Positions 6,897 through 15,951 of a stretch of 48,153 nt of DNA are shown here, one piece after another. Numbering within the stretch: the stretch's first letter is position 1; every line of letters starts with the position of its first letter. The DNA is taken from positions 1 to 48,153 of the forward strand of contig CABQJJ010000010.1 of assembly GCA_902464485.1 (NCBI GenBank), given 5' to 3'. The position numbers and the translations under genes were made by a program. This stretch comes from an uncultured Collinsella sp. GTDB lineage: Bacteria > Actinomycetota > Coriobacteriia > Coriobacteriales > Coriobacteriaceae. The notes beneath the pieces were generated by a model that did no database searches, was not told the origin of the DNA, and worked only from the letters and a program-made list of their open reading frames with translations.

Positions 6897-8649
6897 GGTC
6901 TAGGTATCCTCTCACGTCTGCTTCGTAGTCCTCGATAATTTGCGGTCCTGCCGCGCCAAATTCAATTACGGTGTCACCCACCAGGTCAAAGAGCGCCTCG
7001 TTGATGGTATCGACGAGCATGTCCTCGCTCTGTCCCGACTTCTCTACCGCCAATGTCGCCTGCACCGTGTTCTGTTCGAGCAGTGCGCGCAGGTACGTGG
7101 TTGCGGCAGGCGCGAGTTCGTCCGTGGCGTCGGTGGGCGCAGCCGCTGCGGGCGGGGGCGTTGGCACGAGAAGCGGCGCCACGACACCAAACTGTTCGGT
7201 GGAAATGGTTGACTCGTCGGCCTCGTTCTGCTCCGTGGCCGCCGCGACCGCCTCGACAAACGCGTCTGCCGAGGGCTCGGCTTTCGGCTGCTTGGAGCCT
7301 GCCTCATCGACCTCTGCGAGTATATCGTCCTCGCGCTCCTCATCGATTAAAAGCGCTTCGCGCGTTTGCGCGGCGGCGCTCCGAATGTGCCCCAGCTGGC
7401 TCAGGTCGATATCGATCTTGACGGGCTGGTGCGCGGCATCCCACGACAGCCATGCCACGATCTCGTCATCGATGATCTTGGCCAAATATTTGGGGACCTT
7501 TTCTTCCTTAAGGGGGTGAGCGGGGTCCAAGGCCAGGCGCAGGCGCCGATCACAGGCGCGCATCATCTCACCAAGCTTGCTGCTCTTTTGCCTGCTGCCA
7601 TGAATCCGCATACATTCCCAAAAGCCGTTTTGACAGCGGTAGATATGGATGGGGTCAAGACGGTATTCGCAGTCCTCGTGGCGATTGGGCGCAAAGAACA
7701 CGGCCGAGGCAAACATGGTATAGGGCATGGCCGTCTCCTCCCCAAACAAGCTCGCCACGATACCGGTCTTTCGGTGCGTGTCATAGTAGCGCGCCATGCG
7801 GACGTACACGGCGCATGCCACGTGGCGCAGATCGCGGTGGTGGCTGCGATCGAGCCGTGAGTTATTGAGGTTGTACGTGGAGAGCGCGTTGATGGCGGCC
7901 ATGAGCCGCTCCTCACGCGCCTCATCGGGCGGAAGGGGGAGTGTGGGTTCGGAGGTCTTGCGACGCGCAGGCGCCAGGTCTGACGGCGTCAGTGCAGGTG
8001 CAAGGTCTCGCGCAGCGCGTCGCAGCTCGATAAGGGCGTTGTCGAACATGACGGTTTTGGAGTCGCGAAGCAGCTTGGGGTCGAGCCCGTGGAATACGGC
8101 GTAATCCTGCAGCCATACGCGTGCAAACCGGTCGATGCCGGGCTCGAAGACGCGATAGGCATTCCAAAAGGCCTTGATTTTGTTAAAACCATCGAGCGGG
8201 TCATCTACGCCAATGCCACAGATCAGCTCATAGAGATACAGGAAGGCAAAGGACGTAGACGTTTCCTCGACGGTTTCGCGGCGCACCTGTGCACGCCAGG
8301 TAAAATAGCCGCGCAGCTGTCGATCGCTCATGGCGTTGTAGGTGGGAAAATACGACTTGAACGTGCCGTTGTAGGGGCAGTCGTCCTCAAAGTCGGCCAT
8401 CAGCAGGCCTTGGCGGTAGAAAAGTTCGGCTTCCGAAAGCCAACGGCCCGCACCGCCCTTGGGGTCGTCTTGCCAGCGCGATATCTCGCGCATCTTGCGG
8501 TACTGGTTGGGGAGGAAGTTCTGCATCTGTCGGCCGGTCTTGAGAATCGGCTCGTCAGCATAGATTTCGTTTGAGAAACGGGCGGACTGATGGGTTCGGG
8601 CCTCGGTCATAATGCGCTCGATGAGCATCTTGATGTCCTGATCGGCCAC
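6889..8649 (-). CDS. TerB-N / TerB-C domain protein
   Basis: The 586-residue protein starts with GTG at 8649, preceded by GGAGAGGAGAAACG. Residues about 65-275 carry the TerB-N domain; the signature block FPTYNAMSDRQLRGYFTWR is at 101-119. Residues about 500-586 match TerB-C, with a DTINEALFDLVGDTVIE block and IIEDYEADVRGYL. A charged Ala/Glu-rich linker with many acidic residues separates them (about 415-500). TerB-N and TerB-C were defined by comparative genomics of tellurite-resistance-like stress systems and occur with helicases and ATPases; their biochemistry is unknown. It is the first gene of the module, overlaps the ATPase gene by 8 bases, and follows the DUF554 gene with an 88-base gap that could hold its promoter. 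Confidence 0.85.
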   Translation of the reverse strand: MADQDIKMLIERIMTEARTHQSARFSNEIYADEPILKTGRQMQNFLPNQYRKMREISRWQDDPKGGAGRWLSEAELFYRQGLLMADFEDDCPYNGTFKSYFPTYNAMSDRQLRGYFTWRAQVRRETVEETSTSFAFLYLYELICGIGVDDPLDGFNKIKAFWNAYRVFEPGIDRFARVWLQDYAVFHGLDPKLLRDSKTVMFDNALIELRRAARDLAPALTPSDLAPARRKTSEPTLPLPPDEAREERLMAAINALSTYNLNNSRLDRSHHRDLRHVACAVYVRMARYYDTHRKTGIVASLFGEETAMPYTMFASAVFFAPNRHEDCEYRLDPIHIYRCQNGFWECMRIHGSRQKSSKLGEMMRACDRRLRLALDPAHPLKEEKVPKYLAKIIDDEIVAWLSWDAAHQPVKIDIDLSQLGHIRSAAAQTREALLIDEEREDDILAEVDEAGSKQPKAEPSADAFVEAVAAATEQNEADESTISTEQFGVVAPLLVPTPPPAAAAPTDATDELAPAATTYLRALLEQNTVQATLAVEKSGQSEDMLVDTINEALFDLVGDTVIEFGAAGPQIIEDYEADVRGYLDHE

Positions 8650-8737
8650 CGTTTCTCCTCTCCTAACGCAGTTTTGGTGACCTCATATCATAGCACAGCA
8701 TCAAACAGGTGTTCGAAATACCGCTATGTAGATAGAT

Positions 8738-9454
8738 TTAGAACAGGAGGGCGTAGATGACGGCTATGACAACGGAGGGGAGCACATTGGCCGTGCGGAA
8801 GGTCTGGGGACGGATGAGATTGACGCCGACGCAGAAGATGAGCATAGAGCCCACGAGCGATAGGCTGTCGAGGGCGGCGGTGGTCATGATGGGGGAGAGT
8901 GCGCCGGCAAAGAGCGTGATCGTTCCCTGGAATACGGCAACGGGCAGGGCCGAGAAGATGCAGCCGCGGCCGAGTGAAGCTGTCATGGTGCAGACGATGA
9001 TGCAGTCCAGCGCGCCCTTGAGGGCGAGTGTGGACCAGTCGCCGAGCAGGCCGTCTTGAATTGAGCCCACGATGGCCATGGCACCGATGCAGACGGTCAG
9101 CGATGTCGAGACGAAAGCATTGGTGAACTCGTTGTCTCCCTCGCTGCCGGTTTTGCGCTTGAGCCATTCGCCCAGTTTCTCAATGCCGGCTTCCAGGTTA
9201 ATGGCCTCGCCAATGAGCGAGCCGAGAGCAAACGAGACGATGAGCATGGTGGTGCCGGCGGTCGCCAGTGTCTCCCCATCGATAACGAGCATCTTTTGCA
9301 TGGCGCCGCCCAAGCCGATAAACAGAACGCACAGCCCCGACGCCTTCATGAGCGTGTCTTGGATGCGGGGCGTGATAAAGCGCCCGCCTATCAGACCCAG
9401 CAGGCCGCCTGTAATCAAAAGCGCGACGTTGATAATCGTTCCTAAACCCGGCAT
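8738..9454 (-). CDS. DUF554 family integral membrane protein
   Basis: The 238-residue protein is made almost entirely of hydrophobic helices, starting MPGLGTIINVALLITGG and including GLCVLFIGLGGAMQK, FVSTSLTVCIGAMAIVGSIQ and GAMAIVGSIQDG blocks typical of DUF554 (YdfK/YqgA-like) proteins. These are predicted transporters of unknown substrate. The ATG at 9454 was chosen because GGGAGGG precedes it by three bases and because the 91 residues further upstream in the same frame do not look like this family. It lies upstream of the TerB module on the same strand; whether they share a transcript is unclear. Confidence 0.85.
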   Translation of the reverse strand: MPGLGTIINVALLITGGLLGLIGGRFITPRIQDTLMKASGLCVLFIGLGGAMQKMLVIDGETLATAGTTMLIVSFALGSLIGEAINLEAGIEKLGEWLKRKTGSEGDNEFTNAFVSTSLTVCIGAMAIVGSIQDGLLGDWSTLALKGALDCIIVCTMTASLGRGCIFSALPVAVFQGTITLFAGALSPIMTTAALDSLSLVGSMLIFCVGVNLIRPQTFRTANVLPSVVIAVIYALLF

Positions 9455-9551
9455 GAACCCTCCCGCATTGATGTCAACCGAGAAATCGTAGCAGAACGTC
9501 TCGTTACCCAGATAGGGATCATAGCCAATTGCCTTCTTGGTGGCGTAAAAA

Positions 9552-10058
9552 TCAATTCGCCTTGATAACTTGCACTTTGACGCGAATCGGATTGCCGCAA
9601 ACGTGGTGGGTTGTGGAATCGAGAGGCTGGATTTCGATATACGCTTCGCCCTCCTCGGCGGTTTTGGCGGGACAGGTCTTGATTGTTTTCCCCGTTGCGA
9701 CCACATCTGACTCGTAGATGGACGCATCGCCTTGAATTACGCGAAACCTTAAGGGGCATTTGTTTTCTCGCACGTTGCGCACATTAATGCGGAGCTTGCC
9801 GTTTGCCTGAAGCTGAGCGCGTGGTGAGACCGAGATTGTCATGGCGCTGTCGCGGGCGATGGCATCAGGCTGAGTCCTGGACATTTCGTGCGTCCCGCCA
9901 TTGGCCGCGGAATACGAGGTTTTCGCCTTGGCGACGAGATGCGATTGCTGGGTGTATAGATATGCGGAAGCTAGGGCGAAGGCGATGGCGAGACCAGCGA
10001 TGACGATGCGTTTTCTGCGCAACGTGTCTAGGGCGTTTAGCCGAACTCGCGCCTTCAT
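9552..10058 (-). CDS. Unrecognised membrane-anchored extracytoplasmic protein
   Basis: The 168-residue protein is not recognised. It has a basic N-terminus (RRKR) followed by one hydrophobic segment at about 17-36, so it is probably anchored with the rest outside. The outer part has beta-rich character with three cysteines (KCP, TCP, VCG) and ends VKVQVIKAN, reminiscent of an Ig-like or DUF-type extracellular domain. Its ATG overlaps the stop of the 98-residue gene by four bases (ATGA), so the two are translationally coupled. Confidence 0.6.
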   Translation of the reverse strand: MKARVRLNALDTLRRKRIVIAGLAIAFALASAYLYTQQSHLVAKAKTSYSAANGGTHEMSRTQPDAIARDSAMTISVSPRAQLQANGKLRINVRNVRENKCPLRFRVIQGDASIYESDVVATGKTIKTCPAKTAEEGEAYIEIQPLDSTTHHVCGNPIRVKVQVIKAN

Positions 10059-10351
10059 GCGATGTCCTTTGCTGTGTAAATACGTGCAAATGTGGACGGG
10101 TCCGCCCCAAAGAGCATGTGTAGCATGATACGGCGCGAGTAGATGAGCTCATCAAAATTGGGATCGAGTTTGATGCCATGGGTTTTGGCGATGCGGTGGG
10201 CAAATACCGAAAAAGATTCGGGGTTGCAGATCACGTCGGTTGTGACGTGGTAGACCGTCGTATTCGGAAATGCCTCTTCATCGAAAGGCAAGAGATAGGG
10301 GTCATCGTCAACTTCGATGGCGAAGCCGTACTGGGGCCAGTAATATGCCAT
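10055..10351 (-). CDS. Unrecognised small acidic cytoplasmic protein
   Basis: The 98-residue protein starts MAYYWPQYGFAIEVDDDPYL and is rich in Asp, Tyr and Phe, with no signal or membrane segment. AGGGAGG lies 9 bases before the ATG. No family was recognised. It is coupled by ATGA to the membrane-anchored protein downstream, so the pair probably works together. Confidence 0.6.
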   Translation of the reverse strand: MAYYWPQYGFAIEVDDDPYLLPFDEEAFPNTTVYHVTTDVICNPESFSVFAHRIAKTHGIKLDPNFDELIYSRRIMLHMLFGADPSTFARIYTAKDIA

Positions 10352-10697
10352 GGTGAGCCTCCCTGCTCCTATGCCAAAACTACCGTTGGTTTTGGCTCTC
10401 GATGGCGACCATATCAGCCACAGCTTGACCGATTTCCGGCCAGGTACTTGACGGCTTGTTATCGGCGCAGCTAAAAGGCCATGAAAAAATATTCAATTAT
10501 TTTTTGGTGTCGATTGGACACGAGATGGGCGGCGGGGCGACCTGCGTTTACTCCCACGCTCGCCGATGAAGAGCGCCGTTCGCCGAATTGCGCAAACGTT
10601 AAATTCGTCAAATATGGAGGCGCTCTCGGTCGCGTCCATGAAACGATGCGGTAACATCTCCCTGCAAACACTGTAGTTAGCTAAAGGGGGAGTTCGC
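10352..10697. other. Divergent intergenic region
   Basis: 346 bases without a supported gene separate the minus-strand pair from the plus-strand lactate dehydrogenase operon. It holds two small hairpins: GCCAAAAC/GTTTTGGC at 10373-10380 and 10389-10396, and an A/T stem at 10484-10491 and 10498-10505. Both could be regulatory. The region must carry divergent promoters, but no clean -35/-10 pair was identified. Confidence 0.5.
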
Positions 10698-12299
10698 GTG
10701 TCTGCAACCATCAAGCCCTTCACCGACGAGTTCGAAGAGTATGGCCGCGATGAGTCCCGCGCATCGGGCGAGGCTTCAAGCATCTCGTTTCCGATGTCGG
10801 AAGACGAGGTGCGCGCTATCTTGCGGCAGCTCCATGTCGACCGTGTTTCGGTGACCGTTCAGGGTGCCCGAACGGGCCTCGCTGCCGGCGCTGTGCCCCA
10901 TGGAGGACATATTCTCAACACTTCCCGTATGAATCGCTACCTTGGTCTTCGCTGCGATGACGAGGGCCGGTTTCTGCTGCGCGTGGAGCCGGGCGTTGTG
11001 CTTTCGGAGCTGCGCAAACAGCTGGGCAAAAAGGTGCTGCCGACAGGCGGCTGGGACCAGGCGTCGCTTCGGACATACGAGGAGTTCCAGGCAGCTCCTG
11101 AGCAGTTCTTTCCCACCGATCCCACCGAGGCATCTGCCTGCCTGGGCGGCATGGCGGCGTGCAATGCCTCAGGTGCCCGCAGCTACGCCTACGGCCCCAT
11201 GCGTCCGCATATCACGGGCCTTCACGTGGCGCTGGCGGACGGCGACCTGCTTGAGCTTCACCGCGGTGAGGTTTTTGCTCAGAGCCGTCGTCTGTCACTT
11301 GTGACGGTGGAAGGTCGTTCGCTTGAGCTCGATCTTCCTGACTACACCATGCCCAAGACCAAAAATGCTTCGGGCTATTTTGTTGCGGACGATATGGACG
11401 TCATTGATCTCTTTATCGGCGCATGTGGCACGCTCGGCGTTATCACCGAGCTCGAGATCGCCCTGCAGCCTGCTCCCGCGGTTGTGTGGGGCGTGAGCTG
11501 CTTTTTCGATAGCGAGGACAAGGCGGTGTCCTTTACCGATTCCGTGCGCCCCGTGCTGTCCCATGCCGCCGCTATTGAGTATTTCGATGCCGGCGCCCTG
11601 GATATCCTTCGTCGCCAGCGCGAGCAGTCGACCGCGTTTGCCTCGCTGCCAGCGCTCGACAAGGAGGCAAAGGTCTGTGTCTACGTGGAGCTCGACTGCG
11701 ACGACGAGGCGCAGGCGACCGAGGAGCTGTACCACTTGGGGTTGGTTTTAGAGCTTGCGGGCGGCCGCGACGACGCGACCTGGGTTGCGCGCACCGAGGT
11801 CGATCGCGAGTGCCAGCTGTTCTTCCGCCACGCCGTCCCCGAGAGCGTCAACATGCTCATTGACGAGCGTCGCCGCACCGACCCCACCATTACCAAGCTG
11901 GGGTCGGATATGTCTGTGCCCAACGCGCGCCTGGCCGATGTCGTTGCCCTCTATCGCCGCACGCTGGCCGAAAGCGGGCTTGAGTCTGCTGCCTGGGGAC
12001 ATATCGGCAACAACCATCTGCATGTGAATATTCTGCCGCGCGACGCGCAGGATTATCGCGCCGGCGGCGAGCTGTTTGCCCAGTGGGCGGCCGAGGTCAC
12101 GGCCATGGGTGGTGCCGTCTCTGCCGAGCATGGCGTCGGCAAGATCAAGGCGGGCTTCTTGGAGACGATGTACGGCCACGAGGCCATGGTCGAATCGGCT
12201 CGGCTCAAGCTCCAGCTCGACCCTGCTGGACAGCTCGGCCGTGGCAACTTGTTTTCGGAGAAGCTCTTGGATGAACTCGTTCAGAAAGGGGGCGCGTGA
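10698..12299 (+). CDS. FAD-linked lactate dehydrogenase-type oxidoreductase (LctD/GlcD family)
   Basis: The 533-residue flavoprotein oxidises a 2-hydroxy acid, probably lactate. The N-terminal half is a PCMH-type FAD-binding domain with VQGARTGLAAGAVPHGG near residue 55 and ACLGGMAACNASGARSYAYG near 155. The C-terminal half is an FAD-linked oxidase domain with the substrate-site pattern WGHIGNNHLHVNILP and AEHGVGKIK. The GTG start at 10698 follows AAGGGGGAG. It is directly followed by etfB and etfA, the arrangement of Etf-dependent lactate dehydrogenases such as LctBCD of Acetobacterium, where electron confurcation drives lactate oxidation with NAD+. Glycolate or another hydroxy acid is the main alternative substrate. 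Confidence 0.82.
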   Translation: MSATIKPFTDEFEEYGRDESRASGEASSISFPMSEDEVRAILRQLHVDRVSVTVQGARTGLAAGAVPHGGHILNTSRMNRYLGLRCDDEGRFLLRVEPGVVLSELRKQLGKKVLPTGGWDQASLRTYEEFQAAPEQFFPTDPTEASACLGGMAACNASGARSYAYGPMRPHITGLHVALADGDLLELHRGEVFAQSRRLSLVTVEGRSLELDLPDYTMPKTKNASGYFVADDMDVIDLFIGACGTLGVITELEIALQPAPAVVWGVSCFFDSEDKAVSFTDSVRPVLSHAAAIEYFDAGALDILRRQREQSTAFASLPALDKEAKVCVYVELDCDDEAQATEELYHLGLVLELAGGRDDATWVARTEVDRECQLFFRHAVPESVNMLIDERRRTDPTITKLGSDMSVPNARLADVVALYRRTLAESGLESAAWGHIGNNHLHVNILPRDAQDYRAGGELFAQWAAEVTAMGGAVSAEHGVGKIKAGFLETMYGHEAMVESARLKLQLDPAGQLGRGNLFSEKLLDELVQKGGA

Positions 12300-12301
12300 A
12301 G

Positions 12302-13117
12302 ATGAGCGAATTCCATATGGTGGTGTGCGTCAAGGCGGTGCCGGGAAGCACCGAGGTCAAGATGGACCCCAAAACCAATACCATCGTGCGTGATGGCAAG
12401 CAGGCGGTCATTAATCCCTTCGATGCAAGCGCTCTGGAATGCGCGCTGTCGCTCAAGGACGACTTTATCGGCTTTGGTATGGATGTGCGCGTGACGGTGG
12501 TGTCGATGGGCATCCCCGCGACCGAATCGCTGCTGCGTGACTGCATCGCCCGCGGCGCCGATGACGCGCTGTTGCTAACCGATCGCGCCTTTGCGGGTGC
12601 CGATACCCTGGCTACCACCTATGCCCTCAAATGTGGCATCGAGGCGCTCGACGAGGACTTTGACCTGCTCATTTGCGGCAAGATGGCAGTTGACGGCGAT
12701 ACGGCGCAAATCGGTCCCGAGCTTGCCGGAGCCTTTGAGATTCCCTGCGTGACCGACGTGAGTTGCGTGCAGAGCGCGGGCTTTACGACCTGCGGCTCGC
12801 TGGCGCTTGTCCACGGCTGTGACGCCGGCGAGGAAACTGTATATCTGGAGATGCCATGCGCGATGACGACTGCCAAGGAGATTGGCCAGCTCCGCATGCC
12901 GAGTATCGCTGGCATTCGCGCGGCCGAGGAAGCGTACGTGCGCGTGGTCGGCGCTGCCGACGTGAACGCCGATCCCTCGCATTGCGGTCTTGCCGGTTCG
13001 CCGACGCAGGTCGTGCGCTCGTTTGTGCCCGACCGCGACCAAACGTGTGAGGTCGTTGAGGGCACGGCGTCCGAGCAGGCGGCAAAACTCGCCAAGATTA
13101 TCGAGGAGATGGCATAG
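12302..13117 (+). CDS. etfB: Electron transfer flavoprotein beta subunit
   Basis: About 271 residues beginning MSEFHMVVCVKAVPG, the standard EtfB N-terminus, with EVKMDPKTNTIVRDG and INPFDASALECAL blocks. GKMAVDGDTAQIGPELA near residue 125 is the conserved nucleotide-binding region. EtfB passes electrons between the dehydrogenase and EtfA. The gene overlaps the dehydrogenase stop region: GTG at 12296 and ATG at 12302 are both in frame, and AAAGGGGG fits either; the ATG is preferred for spacing. The next gene starts on the base after the stop. Confidence 0.9.
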   Translation: MSEFHMVVCVKAVPGSTEVKMDPKTNTIVRDGKQAVINPFDASALECALSLKDDFIGFGMDVRVTVVSMGIPATESLLRDCIARGADDALLLTDRAFAGADTLATTYALKCGIEALDEDFDLLICGKMAVDGDTAQIGPELAGAFEIPCVTDVSCVQSAGFTTCGSLALVHGCDAGEETVYLEMPCAMTTAKEIGQLRMPSIAGIRAAEEAYVRVVGAADVNADPSHCGLAGSPTQVVRSFVPDRDQTCEVVEGTASEQAAKLAKIIEEMA

Positions 13118-14323
13118 ATGAGCGGACTGATTATCGATAGCGAAGCCTGTATCGGCTGCGGTCGCTGCGTTCGCGCTTGCGCCTCGGGCGGTATTGTGGT
13201 GGAGGGCGAGCGCCCCAATCGCTGTGCCCACGTAACCGACGGCTGCATCCTGTGCGGCGGGTGCGTCGACGCCTGTCCTGTCAACGCCATCTCGATCGAG
13301 CGCGATGTGGCCACCGGTGCGATAGACCTTGACGCATATCAAGACATTTGGGTCTTCGTGCAAACTGACGAGCACGATGCCGTGGCATCCGTGGCCTTCG
13401 AGCTCATGGGCAAGGGCCGCGAGCTTGCCGATGCACGCGGCTGCCGCCTGGTGGCGCTGGTCGGCATGGGCCCCGAAGGCTCGCTCGGGGACCTGGAGCA
13501 TCTAGTTTGCGCCGGTGCGGACGAAGTTCTGGTCTGTCGTGACGAGCGCCTGCGTCAGAACGACGCGGAGGTCTATGCTCGCTTCATCTGCGATTTGGTA
13601 GCCGAGCGCAAGCCCGAAGCCATTCTGTACGGTGCGACCGCCTTTGGCCGCGAGCTGGCGCCTGGCGTTGCCGTGCGCATGCAGACGGGCCTTACGGCCG
13701 ACTGCACAGTGCTTTCGATGGATACGGAGACGGGCCTGCTGCAGCAGACGCGCCCGGCGTTTGGCGGCAACTTGATGGCCACCATCATTTGCCCCAACCA
13801 CCGTCCTCAGATGGCAACGGTGCGCCCCGGCATCTTTAAGGCACCAGACTTTGACTATAGCCGCTCAGGTACGATTGCCCAGGTATTCCTTGCGGAAGAC
13901 GCCAGGGCTCGTGTCGAGATTTCGATTCCCGCCGAGGAATGGAGCCAGCAGGCTTCGATTGCCGATGCCGAGCGTCTAGTTGTTGTGGGTCGCGGTATTG
14001 GCTCCAAGAAAAACCTACCCTTGATGCGAAAGCTCGCCGAGGCCCTGGGTGCCGAGCTCGGCTGCACGCGACCCGTCGTGGAAGCGGGCTGGCTGGAGTA
14101 TCGCCACCAGATTGGCCAGACGGGCGTGTCGGTCTCACCCAAGCTCCTCGTGAGCGTTGGTGTCTCGGGTGCCATCCAGCATCTTGCCGGCATCGGTGGG
14201 GCGGAGTGCATTATCGCCATCAATGAGGACCCGGATGCTCCCATCTTTGGCGCCGCCCAGTACAAGGTTGTCGGTGACGCCGTCGAGGTCGTTGAGGAGC
14301 TGCTGGCCCAACTGGGGCACTAG
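13118..14323 (+). CDS. etfA: Electron transfer flavoprotein alpha subunit with N-terminal ferredoxin domain
   Basis: The 401-residue protein has two [4Fe-4S] cluster motifs at its N-terminus, CIGCGRCVRACA (about 11-22) and CILCGGCVDACP (about 46-57). A standard EtfA follows, with YGATAFGRELAPGVAVRMQTG and the FAD loop VGVSGAIQHLAGI near residue 347. The added ferredoxin domain is the hallmark of EtfA partners of bifurcating lactate dehydrogenases (LctC-like), and points to a ferredoxin-linked electron route. It abuts etfB with no gap. Its stop codon overlaps the stop of the convergent HD-domain gene by four bases. Confidence 0.88.
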   Translation: MSGLIIDSEACIGCGRCVRACASGGIVVEGERPNRCAHVTDGCILCGGCVDACPVNAISIERDVATGAIDLDAYQDIWVFVQTDEHDAVASVAFELMGKGRELADARGCRLVALVGMGPEGSLGDLEHLVCAGADEVLVCRDERLRQNDAEVYARFICDLVAERKPEAILYGATAFGRELAPGVAVRMQTGLTADCTVLSMDTETGLLQQTRPAFGGNLMATIICPNHRPQMATVRPGIFKAPDFDYSRSGTIAQVFLAEDARARVEISIPAEEWSQQASIADAERLVVVGRGIGSKKNLPLMRKLAEALGAELGCTRPVVEAGWLEYRHQIGQTGVSVSPKLLVSVGVSGAIQHLAGIGGAECIIAINEDPDAPIFGAAQYKVVGDAVEVVEELLAQLGH

Positions 14324-15132
14324 GAGCTTGCCAGCCAGCTGCGTAGCTCGTCTTTAAGACGGCTCCAGGTTGCCTGCGTGGCGGGGTCGATAAAGGGCCG
14401 CGTAATGCCAAAAGGCGCGTCGAGCAGGCGGTAGATATCTCCCTGCTTGCGCGCCAGCGCACGGCTTGCCGGATAGACGAGCTCAAACATAAAGCAGATG
14501 AGCCCTACCAAGTAGTCCGCGGGCTCATCGCGCTCATCGCGCGCGACGCAGCGGCGCTCGTCAAAGGCAGCCAGCGTCGGTGCCGAGAAGCGGCTGGCGA
14601 GAAATGTATCCTCATCAACCTTGAGGATGGTGTCGACGGTGCTGTCGGCGATGGTGCGCATGATGTCGATCTTGTCGCCATCGCGCACGATATCGCAGAA
14701 GCGCCGCGTGCGTGTGTCGAGCTGTGCAGGTAGACGGAAATCGCTGTGATAGGCAACGCTTGCGCGGACGAGCTCGTCATGCGCATCGGTTTCGATAAAG
14801 TCACGGATGTTTGTCGTGGCGGGTGCATCGGCGGGATGCTCGCCAAAGAGGACCTCGACGCCGAGCGCCGCATGACTTATGCTCTCGGCGTCCTTAAAGG
14901 TGTCCCAGCGTCGCAGCTGTTCAAAGCGGCCCATATCGTGTAGCAGGCCGCAAAGCCATGCCAGGCCAATATCCTCTGGCCCCCAGCCCTGTTCGCGTGC
15001 CACGGCGTCGCATGTCTCGGCCACGTGATAGGTATGTTCGATCTTGAGGGCGATGCGCGGGTTGGTGGCATCATAGGCATCGGTGTAGGTTTTAAAGGCC
15101 TCGGATGCCCGGTCTCGATCGATAACTGTCAT
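14320..15132 (-). CDS. HD-domain phosphohydrolase-like protein
   Basis: The 270-residue protein has the metal-binding pattern of HD hydrolases: IEHTYHVAETC near residue 32 and LLHDMGRFEQ near residue 68, with a later YHSDFRLP. HD enzymes hydrolyse phosphate esters, often nucleotides; the substrate here is unknown. GAGGA lies 9 bases before the ATG at 15132. It converges on etfA, and the two stop codons overlap, so the genes share their 3' ends and no terminator separates them. Confidence 0.82.
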   Translation of the reverse strand: MTVIDRDRASEAFKTYTDAYDATNPRIALKIEHTYHVAETCDAVAREQGWGPEDIGLAWLCGLLHDMGRFEQLRRWDTFKDAESISHAALGVEVLFGEHPADAPATTNIRDFIETDAHDELVRASVAYHSDFRLPAQLDTRTRRFCDIVRDGDKIDIMRTIADSTVDTILKVDEDTFLASRFSAPTLAAFDERRCVARDERDEPADYLVGLICFMFELVYPASRALARKQGDIYRLLDAPFGITRPFIDPATQATWSRLKDELRSWLASS

Positions 15133-15258
15133 AATGACTTCCTCACAGATACGTCTTTCGATCCGGTGGCAATTGTAGGTGAACTCGGTTGCTGCTGGGC
15201 GATGATTCTGCCATGTCGTTGAATGCCATTCGGAAAGCTTGTCGGGACGAGGAACGCT

Positions 15259-15951
15259 ATGGTGCTCAAAATCGTTAAAACCGTCTGGCCGGTGATGCTT
15301 ACCTATGTTGCGATAGGCGCGCCGTGCGGAATGATTATGGCGCAGACGGGGATGGAACCTTGGATGGTCTTTGTCCTGAGCAGCACGTTTGTAACGGGTA
15401 GCGGCCAGTTTATGGTCTGCAATCTGTGGCTGGCGGGTGTACCGGCGCCATCGATTGTCGCAAGTGTGGCCGCAATCTCCTCGCGGTTTGCGCTTTATTC
15501 GGCATCAATCGCACCGCATCTGAGGGGTGCCTCGAAGCGTCAGGCGCTGGCCGTTGCCGCGACGCTCACCGAGGAGGCATACGGCATCTCGCTTGCCAAG
15601 TTGGTTAAAGGGGAGGATTGGGGTCCGCGCGAGTCCTTTGTGCTCAACGCGATCCTCATCGCAACATGGGGCGTTTCGTGTACGACGGGCGCCATCGTCG
15701 GCGCCGTTGTCGATGTTCCCACCGCTATTGCGGGCTTTGTCTGCACCTCGCTTTTTATCTGCCTGCTCTTTTCGCAGCGATTGTCGCGTGGCAATATCGT
15801 TGCTGCCGTTTTGGCCGCGGTGTCCGTCGCCATATGCAAGTTCTTGGGGTGGACAAATATCGCCGTGCCGGCAAGCGTGCTCGTCGGCGTTGTCGCGGCG
15901 CTTGCGTGCGATGCTCTCGCCGAAGGAAGGGGTGATCGCGATGCCCGTTAA
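15259..15951 (+). CDS. azlC: AzlC family branched-chain amino acid exporter, large subunit
   Basis: The 230-residue multi-helix membrane protein has AzlC hallmarks: VAIGAPCGMIMAQTGM, FVLSSTFVTGSGQFM, and ISSRFALYSASIAPHLRG. With AzlD it exports branched-chain amino acids or analogues. The ATG at 15259 follows GGACGAGGA; the upstream ATG at 15223 lacks a ribosome site. It overlaps azlD by 11 bases. Confidence 0.85.
   Translation: MVLKIVKTVWPVMLTYVAIGAPCGMIMAQTGMEPWMVFVLSSTFVTGSGQFMVCNLWLAGVPAPSIVASVAAISSRFALYSASIAPHLRGASKRQALAVAATLTEEAYGISLAKLVKGEDWGPRESFVLNAILIATWGVSCTTGAIVGAVVDVPTAIAGFVCTSLFICLLFSQRLSRGNIVAAVLAAVSVAICKFLGWTNIAVPASVLVGVVAALACDALAEGRGDRDAR

Noticed and set aside
3031..8649. 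Complete BREX locus
   Set aside because: The BrxD- and BrxHI-like genes are present, but PglX, PglZ, BrxC and PglW are not in the window, so only a relative of BREX is claimed.
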